Assembly (NCBI GenBank): GCA_014898425.1
Contig: RCSZ01000011.1
Location: forward strand, 124,001 to 188,000
Direction: 5' to 3'
Length of the DNA stretch: 64,000 bases
DNA from: Botryotinia globosa
Taxonomy: Eukaryota > Ascomycota > Leotiomycetes > Helotiales > Sclerotiniaceae
This document shows, in pieces, positions 25,801 through 40,992 of the stretch (position 1 is its first letter; every line of letters starts with the position of its first letter). A model generated the notes under the pieces. That model did not search any database, was not told where the DNA came from, and saw nothing but the letters and a program-made list of their open reading frames with translations. The translations under genes and the position numbers were made by a program.

Positions 25801-27820
25801 CACCCTCACCATCACCCTCACGGCACGGTAAATTCCCATCCGCAACCCATTTTCTCTTGGCCGTATCGATCCATCTAACTCCGCTATGAGATTCCACATC
25901 CTCACGTCTACATCGCGCAAGCCAACTGCCATATCCAGTACTCAATGGCCGAGCGATATCACCCGTTTCTCCCCGTTGAAGAATGAAATCTCAACTCATC
26001 TAATCTCACGGCCCGTATCATCCTCCTCTATCACATGAAGTGATAAAATTCTTTTGCTTACACGCCTCGTCGTCTCGGGTGAGATTTTGGGTTCCCCATC
26101 CAGCCCCTGCCCCGCGAAGGGTAGCAATCTTATCTATCGTTTACTTGCTTACCGTCTGTTCGTCCTATGTACATTCATAGGTACGTATGTGTTGATTCTA
26201 TTACTGCATGATACTGATATACATGACATTCTCTCCGGTCACATATATACGTGAACGAGCCTTGAGAACAGAAAACCGTTGTATGTCTGTATGCACAAAG
26301 GGTAGTAATCTTTCACAGGCTAGATTCACTTCTAGAACCTGCAGGGACTTTTGTGACCATCTGGAAGCAACGAGCGAGTGAGCAACGCGTGAAATCTTGC
26401 TGGGAATTGATGATACTGTATCGGAATACTCGATATAGTATCTCTTCCGTGGTTCCAAATCCTCCACTTCTGATGATCCCGACTCAAATCTCGTACTTGG
26501 GTAGATGAAAATAAACCCCAGTCGAAGTCGAATACAAATATTCGAAAAGAAAAATAATATAATAATATAATAATATAATATAACAATATAACAATAATCC
26601 GAATCAAAAGAATGAAAAGAAGGTCGACTCCAAGACAAAAGAAAAATCCCTGTTTCTCATCTCTCCCTTCAATCCCCAATTTCAAAATAAACTTTGAGTC
26701 ATTCCCATACAGAGATGCCCGAAAAGAAATGAGATCAACCACTTCCCATCCATAGAGCAATCCACGGGTCGCGGGAACATTGATACCGGATCGTTAATCA
26801 ATAGAATCAAAATCACATCAATGCGTACCCAGCATAGTAGAGCAAGTCCAGCCCAATTGGGCGTCGAGGGAGGGTTTCTAGAAGATTTCCCAATCGATTC
26901 TGGATGGGTGGGAGATGAGCTTGTTTGAAGCTATACTGGATGTGCATGAGAAATCGGCATGTTAGAGCAGGAGAGTTTCCAAGGGACTCGGGGAGGGCAA
27001 GAATAGAATCCGGGGATGGAGACGAGAAACGCCACGACGACGGGAAGGAAAAGTCTAAGGGAGCACAAGTAATAACAAGTCAAGAAAGGTCATATCTCGG
27101 TGCTTGCGAAAGTTAAAAGGAGATTAGATTCATATGATGTTTTGGATGAGATGATATAAATGACGTTTGCGTATATATTACAAAGGACATGCAGATTTAC
27201 CGGGGAATGTGAAACTATCCATGAATGGATTGGGACGAACTGGGCAACAGATACTTTTGAGCAAAGGGTGAATGGATAGGTAGCCTTTTGACTATTTTGG
27301 GAAAAAAGGGGGATGGTGTGATTTTGTGGAGTGCATGAACCTCTACAGAGTAGAAATTCCACGAGGTATGCATTTCGTACAGAGGACTGGTAATCAATAT
27401 CCTCCTATGCTATGCATTGAGAATGTAATGATGAGTAGAATAAATCACTGGTAATTGGTAATGGATATCATGCATTTGACTGATTCAAATCAGTCCAGAA
27501 ATCAATGGTAGGGAAAATATACATTTAATAGTGTATTCATGCATGCGATTGATACTATTGATCCTCATATCACGACTCAGTCAACATATCTCCCCATACG
27601 TGCGTTCTCAAACACATTTATACGCATAGTACATACGTAGCATATGGCATATAGCATAGAGTGAAAGATGAGATGGTCAACACAGTTACAACTTACAACA
27701 TTCTACATACAGACTAAACGGGCAATCCGAGTCCTCGGATAAGTTTCACAAACCTCAAACATCCTATTCAGCTTCTTCTCTGTGGGAGCTCAGAGCTCAG
27801 AGCTCATAGCACATCGCATC

Positions 27821-27936
27821 TCATAGCACATCACATAGCACATCACATAGCACATCACATAGCACATCACATAGCACATCACATAGCACATCACATAGCA
27901 CATCACATAGCACATCACATAGCACATCACATAGCA
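27821..27936. repeat. 12-bp minisatellite CACATCACATAG, about 9-10 copies
   Basis: Almost perfect array. It is followed by a looser GCACATA-rich zone to about 28020, with a second duplicated block (ACATCACAAATGGCACATAG). Confidence 0.9.
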
Positions 27937-28150
27937 CCCACCATATTGCACACACATCACAAATGGCACATAGCACATGTATAGCACATACATCACAAAT
28001 GGCACATAGCACATACAAAGCACACCTCCACCAAACCCTCAAACCCCATTCCCAAATCCGAAACACGTACACTTCCCGTTTCGCTCCTCATCGGGAGCGT
28101 AAACAAGCTACGCAAACCGCACACGCACAACCCCAAGCGCTTGCTCCATC

Positions 28151-28860
28151 ATGTCGTTCCCGTTCTCTGACTTTGTACTACCATCACTACAACAACAACA
28201 ACAACAACAAGAAGAAGTAGAAGAAGTAGAAGAAGAAGAAGAAGAAGAACCACGATCCATTCATCCATCTAGTGAGTATATCCCTCAAAGGATCACAAAT
28301 GAATCCAAGCTCATCACCTGAATCACGTCTGTGATATCCTTCATCAATAATCCATTTACTCATCTCCCTTCTCTATCAAATCCATACAAACATTTACCTA
28401 CATCCATCTTTCATACACCCTCATTTCGCATTCCCATTCTCATTCTCATTCCCATTCCCATTCCCATTTCCCATCTCCGCTTCCCAACTCCCAACTACCA
28501 TTCCAGAACAAATGACCCCAACAAATTCATTCTTCCATCTCTCCGAAATATCGATTCAGGCACCGATTCAGACTCAGGTTCATCAAACCCACACAACCAC
28601 ACACACGCAAGTAATCACATACCCATCCCCCCCAAACATTGCGCGCTGCCCCGAGCGTTTTCTCCCTCCCATCCCATGGTATGGCAACCATGAATATGAA
28701 CATGAACATGAACAAACCTCCGCCTGCCAATCTCCTCGAATCTCCCGGCGCTCAACCGCCGGTACGAGGATCCAAGCGACCCGTGGCGCCTGTTAAGGGG
28801 TATTCATCGCTTCGATCCCATGCTACCAATTTCCAAGTGCCCAGGGGATGGAGATGTTAG
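28151..28860 (+). CDS. possible spliced gene with poly-Gln/poly-Glu N-terminus
   Basis: An ATG at 28151 opens MSFPFSDFVLPSL followed by 7 Gln, then Glu-rich residues encoded by (CAA)n and (GAA)n. A good donor (A|GTGAGTAT) lies at 28272. Further downstream, a frame ending at 28860 encodes KPPPANLLESPGAQPPVRG and more, terminating ...FQVPRGWRC, which looks protein-like. I could not find one unambiguous exon chain joining the two. This may be a small orphan gene or repeat-derived chance coding. Confidence 0.22.
28190..28250. repeat. compound trinucleotide microsatellite (CAA)n(GAA)n
   Basis: CAA units followed by GAA/GTA units, in frame with the ATG at 28151. Confidence 0.85.
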
Positions 28861-31800
28861 AAAGGGAAAATCTTGGAATGGGGATATTTAAATAAGGATA
28901 ATAGATCAAAACAATAGTAAATAATAAATAATAATAATAAATAATACTGCGACAGGAGTGAGTGAGTGCTGCAGGGATTTGTATTTATTTATTTTATTTT
29001 GACTACTGCGATTATTATTTCGCCATCCATACCGGTAAATATATACTTCAGATCAACGTTGACCTGGGTATATTTCCACTCCCACTCCATACTTGGGTAC
29101 TGGTTTTACTTCCCATCACATCACAATTACGCCTTGTCTCGCCCGTTACCAGTACCATTCATTACCAGTAGCAGTCCCAGTCCCCTCAAATTATCACATG
29201 AATCGCAGTGAACAAGATAGATATACCTAGATAATCTCACGTATGAACATATTTTGCACATCTCACACATCTCACAATTCCCATCTCACACTTCCCATCT
29301 CACACTTCCCATCCATCCATCCAGCCACACACACAAAACCAAATCATCACATCGCCATCACTGATGGGCAAGTCCTCGCTCTAGCTACCTACCTCCCTAG
29401 GATTTCGTCGCATCCGAGACGAGGCTTATCACTCACGGTATCGCCGTACCAATACGGAGGAGATGCTTCTCTGATCCGTTATCTCGGTATGTATGTACAT
29501 CCCATCATCCATGTAGTGTAGATGACCTTACCTATGGTTACCGACCTTACCTACCTCACATCCTACACATCCATACCAGTGTACAAGTGTATATCATTCC
29601 ACGATTCGATTCGATGCGCACGAATAGGAAGTCTCCAATCTTTGAATAATGGTCAAAAGGTTCAAGTCAATGAGGAAATAAATAAATAAACGTACCCATT
29701 ATGAATTTATCTATTCTTTCCCAGCTTTTCTCTGCTGTGGACATCCACCTACGATAGTAGCTACTCTAGATGAAAGAAAATACAATCCAATCCAACACAA
29801 TACAATACAATAAATAAAATAAAAACGTATCATGTGATTATATTTTTGATTCTGATTCCGATATTGTCTTCTTCTTCTACTTCATATATCCATTCAACCA
29901 TTCCAAGTTCCAACATTCCAACATGCATTGATTTCCTTTTCCTTTTCCTTTTCCTTCTCCCATTCCGATCCCTATATCACCATCACACATCACAACGGGG
30001 ATCTCCAAACCCTCGTGCAATCTTCCTTACCTAGGTAGATAGACTTGCTTGCTTGATCGCTTCTCCAGCCGTTTCTAGAAGCGATGAATGAATAGAAGAC
30101 TGAGAATGCGGGGAATTCCATCCCTCCCTCCATCCCATTTCATCTCATCTCATAATTTTCCATCTTGGGATCGAAAGGCAACAATCGAATCAATGGATGG
30201 ATCAATCGATTGATCATTTGAATAAAGCGGAATGGGATATTCCGTGTTTCTTTTTTGTTTTGTTCTGTCTTGTGTTGTGTTGTTTGTTGGTTTGTTGGCC
30301 ATGTGATATGATGAATAGATGAAGAGATGGATTGATTTCTTTGTTATGTATATTCGAATTATAATGTTCTCGAATACAATACCATTTCTAGATATCTTCT
30401 AGACATCAAGCAATCTATCTAATCATGAGAGAAAGAACAAACCAAAATTGAAATTGAAAAATATAATAACAACAACAATAATAATAATAATAAATGAATT
30501 AAACCCAATATATCAAAATACATGAAAAGATACAAACACGATGTATAGTATTTCATTTTCCATGACAAGATCTACGTCTACGTCTAAATCTCCATCTCCA
30601 TCTCCATCTCCATCTCCATCTCAAGATCAAATACTCAGATACCCATTTCCCTAGCTAGTACGTACCCAGTCTCGACTCTCGAGGCAGTGTATGTCAAACG
30701 TCAAGTATACACTCAGACTTCATCCAGAGCATATGATCATATGTCAATCAATCAATCAAGTAAGTTTCAAACGTTAAACTTTCACCCACAAGTTACAACG
30801 TCATCTCGAGTTGCCCCGACCCATTCGAAACTTGACATCTGACTGATTGACATCTATCCATCTATCCATCTAGACATCTCTCTCTCTCTCAAAACCAAAG
30901 GGAAAAGAAAAATGTAGATCAGATCAGATCAGATCATCTGATCTTCCTCTACCGAATTAAATGGAATTGAACCTCGGATCAATTAATTTCCCTTCCCTTC
31001 CCTCTCGTTCCCTCTCGTTCCCTCTCCCTCTTTTGTTCTTTTCCACATCATCATTGTCGTCATCATCACCCTAAACCAACACCAACACGAAATCTTAAAC
31101 TTAAACCCAAACCCAAACTCAAACATCCGAGAATCCCCCCGCCCCCTATACCGAATAAATACTTTTCCGCTCACATGCAAGACTCAACTTTTCCATTTTC
31201 CATTTTGCATTTTGCGGAGCAGCCGTACGGAGGACTATTCTGTGGAATGGATATGCATGCACCTGAACCCTTATTTCTCCGTTCATTCATTAGCTTGCGT
31301 GCGTGCGTGCTAGTATTTCTTTACCAGTTCATTAGTTTGTGATTATTGAACTTGTAGGGAATCTGTGAGGTTGTGTGGATGGGCGGGGTACGGGGTGCGG
31401 GGTGGGTGTTGGATATCATATTGCGTTGTATATTGCGAAGTATATGGTTGTATATTGTGTGCGAAGTACGGAGGAATTAGAATCAATATGGGCGGGAGTT
31501 AATTGGGAGGATTTGGAATTTGGATGGGATGATCACGAGATGAGGAGGGATGGATAGTCCTTGTAGTTGGTTGGAGATGTGTCTGGGTTTGTACCTTGTT
31601 GATGGTGGCGAATGTTGATACATGGATGGATGGGTGTGTTGTTTGTTATTTTTTGCGGTTCGCGTGGGAGGTCGGTTGTTGCGGTAAGGGTGAGGGCGAG
31701 GGTGAGGTGAGGATGAGGGCGAGGATGATTTATGAAGGGAGATGGCGAGTGTGGTATAGTGCTTTAGTGGTTTATGGTGTTATGGGAGTTGAGCTGAATA

Positions 31801-34800
31801 GAAAGGTAGGGAGGAAGTAGAGAGAGATTTTAAACGAGGGGGCACAAACTAAATCGTTGGTAGAAATAACTCTACAATATTCACAACCGTATCTAGATAT
31901 TTATGATGTGATAATATCATCGCTACTACGCGTATCGTCGTAATACATACATAGAAGTGTAAAATATCCTGATAGATACATGGATAGATTAGTTACCTCT
32001 TCTGTGGAAACATTACGGATGGAATAGACTAACTACAAAATTCCAGTTACTCTCCTATACAAAGTACAACACGTACATGCGAGATAAACTTTCCTCTAAA
32101 TCTAATTCTGCAAGATAGATAGTCGCAACATCTATCATAGACTAATATAACAGGGAAAAAGACCCTTTGTACATGTACATCAACCTTAATGTAGCATACG
32201 TTTGGGGTTTGTCTGGATGGTGCAAAGTATATATGTATGGATAAACTTTGAAGAGATGTGTAGATCTACAGTACTATACTATCCATTACTACGAGGTATA
32301 TCAATGGGGGAAAGATTTGCGAGGGAGAAATGTTGTGTTTGGATTTAATTCGGGGGATGGGATGGGAGGGGGAGGTTGTAGATTGATACTCGGTTGGTGG
32401 GTTTTTAGTTTTTGGATTGGGAAATGGATGATTGATTGATCTTCCTCTCTTCAATTATTCACTCATTCGGAGTTTACACATATATCTACATGGAATTACT
32501 AGAGAGGTAGATGTGAAATGAACACATGAGTTAAACAGGTAATTGGATCTGTTTTTATTTATTTATTTATTATTTATCTATGTAGATCTGGATGTAAGCA
32601 GATTACTTATTTTCAAATAGAGGGGATCAAACTACTCTCTCATAGTACCTCCACAATAAACGAATAAATGAACTAATTATCGTGTTCTTTTTCCCCGGAA
32701 TAGCGATTCCCTTCCCCTTTTCTTTCCCCTCCCATTCCTTCCCATTCCTTCCTCTCCGTTCCTGTAATTGCAACTGTAACTGTAACTATAACTATAACTG
32801 TAACCACACAAATCCGGAACTGCACTCTCCATCTATCCATCCACAACCCCCCTCACCCCCAACCAAAGATCTCAAAGCTGAATAGGAAACCCAAGCCCAA
32901 GAAAGTGGCAAAGCTTACATAATCACATCAACTGTCGGTGGTATTCAGATTCAGCTGGTCTGCTTGCCCACCCTGGCCTTCTCATCTCGCATCACTTTCC
33001 ACCTCGTGATCTCTTGTGAAATGACAAGCCTTGTAGATACCATGCACATCCCACATACAATATCATCCGTATTACCACATGTAATACATGATACATACAT
33101 ACATACATACATACATGCGAAATCTACGAATCGAATCGATAGAGATGATACCTCTAAAGAGATATCGAAATATACTTACTCCGCATTGACGCTCATGCTT
33201 ATATGTACTTGCTATTTCCCTCACAGATTATGTGTATATGTTAGCTAGGTATTGATCCTAGGAACCAGGTAGATGAACCAGCGATGATGCAGAAAATAAG
33301 TCATCTGCTCCCACGTGTAACATGTCAGCTTGCCTTTCCTCTCTTCAATGATCGATCCAATGCAGTGCAGTGAGGAGAATGAAGAGGAGAATGCAGCTAG
33401 GATCTTCCGATCTTCTTCAACTTTTCGAGAGCATGGCGTGGGTGAGGAAGATGGATGGTGATATAGTCTGCCTAATGTTAGGGCTTGGTTGTATCGTGTG
33501 TATGGATTGGGGGTAAGGACCGGGTATGTGTAAGAATTGAGATACATAACCTTCTGATGTGTTGGGATTGGTGTGGGTTGTAGATCTGGGTGTGTTTGTT
33601 TATGGCTCGCTAGGTTTATAGATACTGTATATGTGGATATAACTAAATAATCCTAACAATCATTCTCCCAGTAACAATACCAATACCAATAACCACAAGG
33701 CGTCCACACACACACGAATCCACGAGGAACCCAACAGGCCTGAGAATCATCATCCGAATCAAATTCGATACCCAGCCTCAGCAAGCAAACAGAGCTGGGA
33801 AATATGGTCGCATGATGAAGAGATACCTGGGTAAAGGAATGAGATGGATGAATAAGTGAATGAATGATATGTATCTTATGCGTTGTACAATATCCTCGTA
33901 TGTAGGTAGGTAAATCGTGATCATTCAGGATGATTTATTTATTCATTGACAAACTACCTGCCGGGGTATTACTCACTCGATGTTAATCATCTGTTGAGTT
34001 GATGTAGTAATTCAAATGGTCTTGTCCTGACATTTGTTACATCCATACAAATACATCCAGTACTCCGTACGTCAAGATCACACTCTCTCCCCCTCATTCA
34101 AATTACAATCAAATTCAAATTCGGATCCATGAATGATCGATCATCTGTCTACAACCTTGAAGACCCATGCATAACCATCCAACCGGTCCAGTTCAGTTCG
34201 CGATCCCCGGGTTTCACGTTTCTCAAATCAATCGGTTACGGTTGTAGATGAAGTATGCTGACCGGTAAATTGTGAAATGAATGGAATTGAAAATTGCATG
34301 GTTTATCAATAAATCAATAAATCAACGAATGAATAAATCGAACTATCTCTGGCATTGTACATCATTTTTTAGTTTTTTATTATGGATGATTGGATGGTAT
34401 ATTCAATCAATCAATCATTTACTTATACTCACGTTCACACTTCCAGATCATACTGTAATATATCTAGTACCTATCCATCTACCTATCTAGTCTATCATCA
34501 CATCACATCACTACGCCAGACAGAAAAACAAAACAAAAATCACACTGATCAGGCGTTTGTTTCATCTTGCGATATTGAGATCTCGAGATCTCGATTCTGA
34601 AACGAGGAGGTTGGGTTGATTGAGGGGTTGATTTTGAATTTGAAATGGATAAGGATAAGCGAGGCGGTTATTAATGAATACTGTAGATAGTTAAATGAGT
34701 AGATTGATTATTTGGTTAATTAATCGATCGATTAGATATTAGATACTAGATAGAATAGATCATCTTAAACATCACCTACATGCGTGAAAGGAAGGGAGGA

Positions 34801-37800
34801 AGTGAGCAATTGTACATATGGGTTACATACATACATAGCGGATCTTCGCGCCGCAGGATCGAGCATGTGAGTTATTATAGTGAGGGAGTGATGCAGTAAA
34901 AGGAATGACCAGACGATCAGAAGTGTTCTATGTGAGGAATCAAGATACTATACTGTAGATGTGAGTACTGTAGATGTGAGTATAGATCTGGGAATATCTA
35001 GATAGTGGGTGATATAGTAAGAATAGAATGGAATAAATATAAAATATAAAATTCAAAGGAATATTATTAGATTATTGTTATTATTATCACCATGTAAGGA
35101 TATCTACTAACAATTATGACTATTCTACCTGGGAGAGATGATATGAAATGATATGTTGGTCTGATAATATAATGTTTCATGAGTTGTCCCAGCTTTGATC
35201 TTGAGACTTGGTAGTTCATACTCCGAACTCCAGATTGTATGTCCTGATGGTATGTAAGAATCCTAGTTTCGAAGCTTAGAATTGTATGCAGATGACCTAC
35301 CTGTTGATTGAACTATTCGCTGTCTATCTATCTCTCATGATAATGATAATGAATAATATGTTTGTTGTAACCGACTACCCACCAATGCTAATAGAAAGCT
35401 TCAATCCTAGTTTATTTTTGATATTGACAGACAGACAGACGAACGGCAGATAGAAGAATGACATTTCTCGTGATAGAGTTAAGGATTGACATTGACGTTG
35501 TACTTTGTTTTGTTTTGTTTTATTTTCCGCGTCCTTTCAATCATTCGTCATTTCGCTATCTTACCAACTATCTAGACCTCGCGATACATATATATCTGTT
35601 TCCGAAAAACAAAGATGAGTGATTACATACATGTATGAGGATCATGTGTACAATGAATGAATGCTATCACGGCGCGACAATCCAGATTCAAATCCCCATC
35701 TGTATCCAAATCCAAATCCGTAACAAATCTAGAATCCTCCCCAAAAATCAAACGTGGGGTAGAGGAAAGGGAGATGGTTAATGTGGGGGGATGGGTCAAT
35801 TAGATCTAGATGGATATTTTGATGTGATGTGATTTGATTTGATTTGATTCGATCTGACTTGATTTGATATATTTACAAAAGATGAATAAATAGGATATCG
35901 ATATATTTTCTACTCCCTTTTATATCTATCTTTTTATATATATCTATTTACTATCTATTTATCAACAAACAAACAAATAAATACACATACACATACCTCA
36001 ATCACAACTACAATCACATCATCAAAAATCATCAAATCATCATCACATCACATCACCACCCCAAATTCCGGGGAAGGGGAAGCATCTCCCGCGTCTCCGA
36101 TCAATCACTCTTCGAAAAAAAGCAAAACATAGAAACTTATCAGATTCTCAAAATTGTGATAGAAATTTGGCGTCGAGATCGCTTGACAGCTGGTGTGTGT
36201 GTGTTCGCCATTTGGCTTGGCGGGTTTAGATTGTTTTTTATGATGGATGGGTGGATGGGTGTGTGGGTGCGTGTGTTTATTACTGCTTTGAGGTTAGGGG
36301 AAGGGGGATCTGATATGGTGTGGAGTGGAGGATGGATGGATTGATGGGAGTAGAGTGTAGATATAGGGTTTGCTGAGATGGAGATGGAGATGGCGATGAG
36401 ATGAGATGAGATGATGAGATATCGAAGAGGATGAGTATCTATAATATGAGGATCTGGATACACACATATAGATGTAACCAGCATTCTATCAATTCATTCA
36501 CCACCTATCAAAATACAAAGAAATGAATCTGGGAATATAATATCTACCAAAATCTGACTCGCGAAAATAAAAACAATTATGAAAATAATTATAATTACCC
36601 AATAGAGATTCGGAATACTAACCTCCATCTATCTATTCATCTCGTGCATGGCATGGCATCGCATCGCATCACATAACAGTTGAGACATTCCCAGCGAACA
36701 CGGTGAGGCTGATATGGATGGCGTTCTAGGCTGGATTTTTCGGATTTTTCGGTTGGGAGGATGGGGTGAGAATTATATTTTGGGGGTTTGGGATTTGGGA
36801 TTTGGCGTGAGGGGAGAGGGGAGAGGGGAGAGGAGGTATAGGTAGGTATCTAGTAGGTATTTACAAATATGAATATGTATCCGAAGATATACTTACACCA
36901 TAGTTCGTTTAGTTATTTCTTGTCGAGTATATACGTCGATTCGTTAATCACACTACATCTATAGTACAAGAGAGTGATCACACGATTTATTACGTACTTC
37001 CATACAAATCTATATACGTCGATAGTAGTACCGTCATACATGTGTTGGTTACTAGATGATTTTTCTGTGTTTCCCAGAGAGTAGTTGGTTGGATTGTATT
37101 AATACCTTTGGAGTTTTCTTTTTCTTTCTCTTGCTCTTGCTCTTACTCTTGCTTCTCCTCTCTTTCTTTCACTCCCTCGCTTTCTCCGTTCTCTCTCTTC
37201 AAATCGAATAACTCATTCTTACTGATGGAGTACAGATATAATCATGCTATCACATCATCACATGACATGTACCCAGCCAAGCCCTCTTCCCCGGGTTCGA
37301 TATCATTTCACTTCCAGTATTGGTACTGTACATATTCCCACAGACTCCAGCTACCGAGGTGACTGCGGGTACCTAGGTATGAATGACTATGGCTATGTTA
37401 GGTACAGCAAAACCCCATACAATACGAATCCCACGAGGAACTTACACATACTACCGAGGTATATCTTTCGGGATTGAGAAGGAGAATTCATGGTTTAGTG
37501 GTTTCATGGTTGGTAGGATGGTAGGATGGATGGAAATGTACGTGAAAAACGAATGAACAATAGCAATAACAATAGCAAGCGAGCTATAGGTCGATCATAT
37601 CACATCATCTCGTGTATCCTCCTTTCACCTTTCCTTCCTTTCGCTATGCTATCTATCAAAATCAAGATCAAGATCAAAATCAAAATCAAAATCATAAACG
37701 ATAGGCGAGAGACGAGCGACAAGAGCCGAGCGATGAGATACCCGAGATATTTCTTGGAATGGTATAGTATGTATAGTATAAAATCATAAGCTCACAAGTT

Positions 37801-38610
37801 CATAACTAATCTCCCGAGCCTCCCGAGTCACCTTTATCGCCATCGCATCGCCATCGCCATCGCCACTCCCGTCTCCTCATCAACTACCTACCTACCACTG
37901 CCAGTCCGATACCCAAGCACAAACACACAAGCCGCAAGCTATACGGAGTAATCTACAAAGTACAATACGGACTTTGGAGAAACATCTCCATCCACTTCAA
38001 TCCACTTCACTTCAATCCACTTCACTCCACATCCAATCCACTCCAATCCACATCCACTCCACTCCATTCCACCTCAGCCACCTTCTCAGCCACAACCCCA
38101 ACCCGTACCTAGGTACCTCCAGCTAGTCTAAAAATTAAGCCGCGGCTATCATATTCGTGTTCATAGCATGGCGTAGCATATGGCATCATCACATTACAAA
38201 ATCTTCGCATAGCATAGCTATATCACATCATCTCATCACACCCAACTGGGAACATATCAATACCTCCACCCAATACCCTCTCCTCTCTATGAGAAATTTA
38301 AATCTTCGTACTGTACCCAAGCGAGCCAGACGAGCCAGATGAGCTAGGTTGAAAAGATGATTACAAATGGATGGAAAGATTAGGGAGAAGAAAGAAGGAA
38401 AGGAAGGAAGGAAGAAGGGTTTCTAGTACTAAAAATACTAAAAATACTAAAACGCCAAGTAATGAACCCTTTTTTCTATTCTGTCCTGTCCTGTCCTATC
38501 CTGTTCTGTCCTATCCTGCTCGCCTCGCCTCGGTTCGGTTCTGTGTAGTATAGTATAGTGTAGTATAGTATAGTATATACGAAATATGTGTGTGGCGAAT
38601 TTATATCTAT

Positions 38611-38686
38611 CTATGAAAATCTATATGAAAATCTATATGAAAATCTATATGAAAATCTATATGAAAATCTATATGAAAATCTATAT
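38611..38686. repeat. 12-bp minisatellite ATCTATATGAAA, about 6 copies
   Basis: Perfect tandem copies, the last one slightly changed (ATATAAAG). Confidence 0.9.
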
Positions 38687-39574
38687 AAAGATTCATAGAG
38701 TGTAGAGTAGAGTGTAGATTGACCTCGGGATTAATAGATTCATTAAGAAATTGATTATATAAATATATAAATATATAAATACTATATCATACTACACCAT
38801 ACATACCATACATACCATACATACCATATCAGTACCAGTCAGTCAATCAATCCTTTGCACTTTTTTATTTTTTCCTCGAGATTAGGGTGGGTTTAGAGGG
38901 TTTATACTCTGTAGGGTATGTTTAGTTATATACATAGTTATGTAGTTAGTTAATTGGTTAATAGATGTTTGCTTGCTTGCTTGTTTGCTTGATTAGCTGA
39001 GGTATTTGGTTAGGTCCTTGGTACTTGCGAGTGGATAAGCGACGGATAGGATGGTAGGAAGGAATTAAGAATAACCTCATGATATGCGTATAGGTAGCTA
39101 TGCGATACTATGCTATACTATGCTATATACAGAGTATTATATATCTATACAGTATATCTATACATCAGCTGATATAGATGATACATATGATTTGATATGA
39201 TTTCATATGATGCTATGCTATGCGATGCAGTAAGAAAGACCCTGCAGGAAGATCTTGGGGTTTCATTTTCTTTTCTTTTCTTTCGGTGTGGATGGGAGTA
39301 GAGAGTGTTTTTGGTCATGGTGATGTTTGGGGCGAGGAGAGGAGGGGAGAGGATAGGATGGGATGGGATGAAGATGTTACATAGGTGGATGGAAGGTTAG
39401 GTATAAAGTAGTTGTTATTTGAAGATGGTTGAGGACATGAGAATACTTGAGAAAGCCTCATTTTTTGCATGAATGACTAGGGTATCCCGAATCTCAATCA
39501 CATCTCAATCACCATCTCAATCAACATCTCCATTGCTAGACAAGTAAAGCAAGACACGTTGAATGGATATCAAA

Positions 39575-39653
39575 CTCTCACTACTCTCACTACTCTCACT
39601 ACTCTCACTACTCTCACTACTCTCACTACTCTCACTACTCTCACTACTCTCAC
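39575..39653. repeat. 9-bp minisatellite CTCACTACT, about 9 copies
   Basis: Perfect tandem array on a pyrimidine-rich strand. Confidence 0.9.
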
Positions 39654-40043
39654 CAGTGTCACATCTCAATACCAGAGGCTGGGAGAAAGGCTACCGTGTT
39701 CCCAATGAATCATGTGCTTGATGAATGCGGGTCAACTTTCCTTCTCCCAATACCTCCATCACCAACTGGCCACAGTCTGTGGATGGATTGATGGATGGAT
39801 GGATGGATGGATAGAGGAAGGGATAGATGGATAGATTAATAATTCATTGAACATGTCATGTGCTTTTTGGTTTTTGACAAGGCGGTAATGTATGGAATCC
39901 ATCCCACTTGTCAATAATGCATTGATTGTTGTGCGTATGAATTGAGTTGATGTGATATCAATAGATGGATGTGATATAATGAACCTTTTCACTCCAAACA
40001 GCCATCGCCATAGCTCACAGCCATAGTCACAGGAATACCTAGG

Positions 40044-40110
40044 TAGTCATAGTCATAGTCATAGTCACAGCCATAGTCATAGTCACAATCACAGTCACAG
40101 TCAGAACCAT
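40044..40110. repeat. 6-bp repeat CATAGT/CACAGT
   Basis: Degenerate hexamer array directly after a TACCTAGGTA palindrome. Confidence 0.75.
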
Positions 40111-40919
40111 CGCCATCGCCAGAGAAGTGATGGGAGATAAAAGCCATGGCCGTAAATCAAAGATACTGGAAATGGAAAGGAGTCCTTGGGATGAATCTCA
40201 AGTTATTTCCCCATTCTGCTTAGCCTGCATCACTTATTACTCCTTCGTCTCTAGCCTCAGCTTCCCCCATCACGATTCACCTCCCATCCACTATCTTGTC
40301 TGGACCGCATGGCTTCTTTCAATCATAACCAGGGGTAAGAGAGATGGAGACAAGGATTGAGAAAGTTTGGAACCGATCTTCAGGTTCTTGAGCACATGAT
40401 GGAACTCCTTGACAATTTCCCCATTGCACTTAAACTCACGTCAAGTGCCTCGAATAGGATTAGATCCGTTTGCATCTCATGCGAAAAAGGGCCGTTTACT
40501 TGGCCCAATGAAGCAATAAACTAAAATGACTGGATGATTGAGAAATCGACCGATCGGTCATAGATGGTGGGAACCTGGAAGGACTTGGACACGGTCTAAT
40601 CCTAAAGGGGACATGACTCCTTTCAAAGGGGGAATTAACACACGACACTAATGAATTACTTGCCCTAGTGAGGAGCATTGCAAAGTGGAGACCGAGCACA
40701 CTCGCCCACCCATAGTCAATGATTCAATGAGATCCACTCCCACCGGGGAAGAGAAGAGAAGGGAAAAGAGAAGAGAAGAGGAGAGATCTAGCCTTCTTCT
40801 CACTTATTACTCATAACCTCATCACCCTAGTTGGACCGATCATGAACCCCCTCCCTCTACAACGTGCGTGAACTTGACTTGATTTTAATTCACCGACCAT
40901 CAGAAGAAAAGAATGAAAA

Positions 40920-40992
40920 TAATAATAACCATCATTATTATTATCATTATTATTATTATTATTATTAATATTAATATTAATATTAATATTAT
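40920..40992. repeat. AT-only microsatellite (ATT)n / (ATTAAT)n
   Basis: (ATT)n passes into repeated TTAATA units. Confidence 0.85.

Larger units (their letters stand above)
18680..28150. other. 9.5-kb gene-poor, low-complexity intergenic region
   Basis: No gene of a known family. The DNA is a patchwork of short tandem repeats (CCCGAT, ACGC, CATA, ATACAATAT, CCACCAAGT, GAATGAATG) and strand-biased pyrimidine or purine runs. The longest frame with an ATG, at 21305-21907 (+), is low complexity. A minus-strand frame at 24167-24679 depends on a non-ATG start. I see no tRNA or rRNA. Confidence 0.5.

Noticed and set aside
27821..27936. CRISPR-like regular array
   Set aside because: Units are contiguous 12-bp repeats without spacers, in a eukaryotic genome; a minisatellite.
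27790..28072. Cys/Tyr/Val/Met repeat frames on the minus strand
   Set aside because: Translation of the CACATCACATAG minisatellite, not a cysteine-rich secreted protein.
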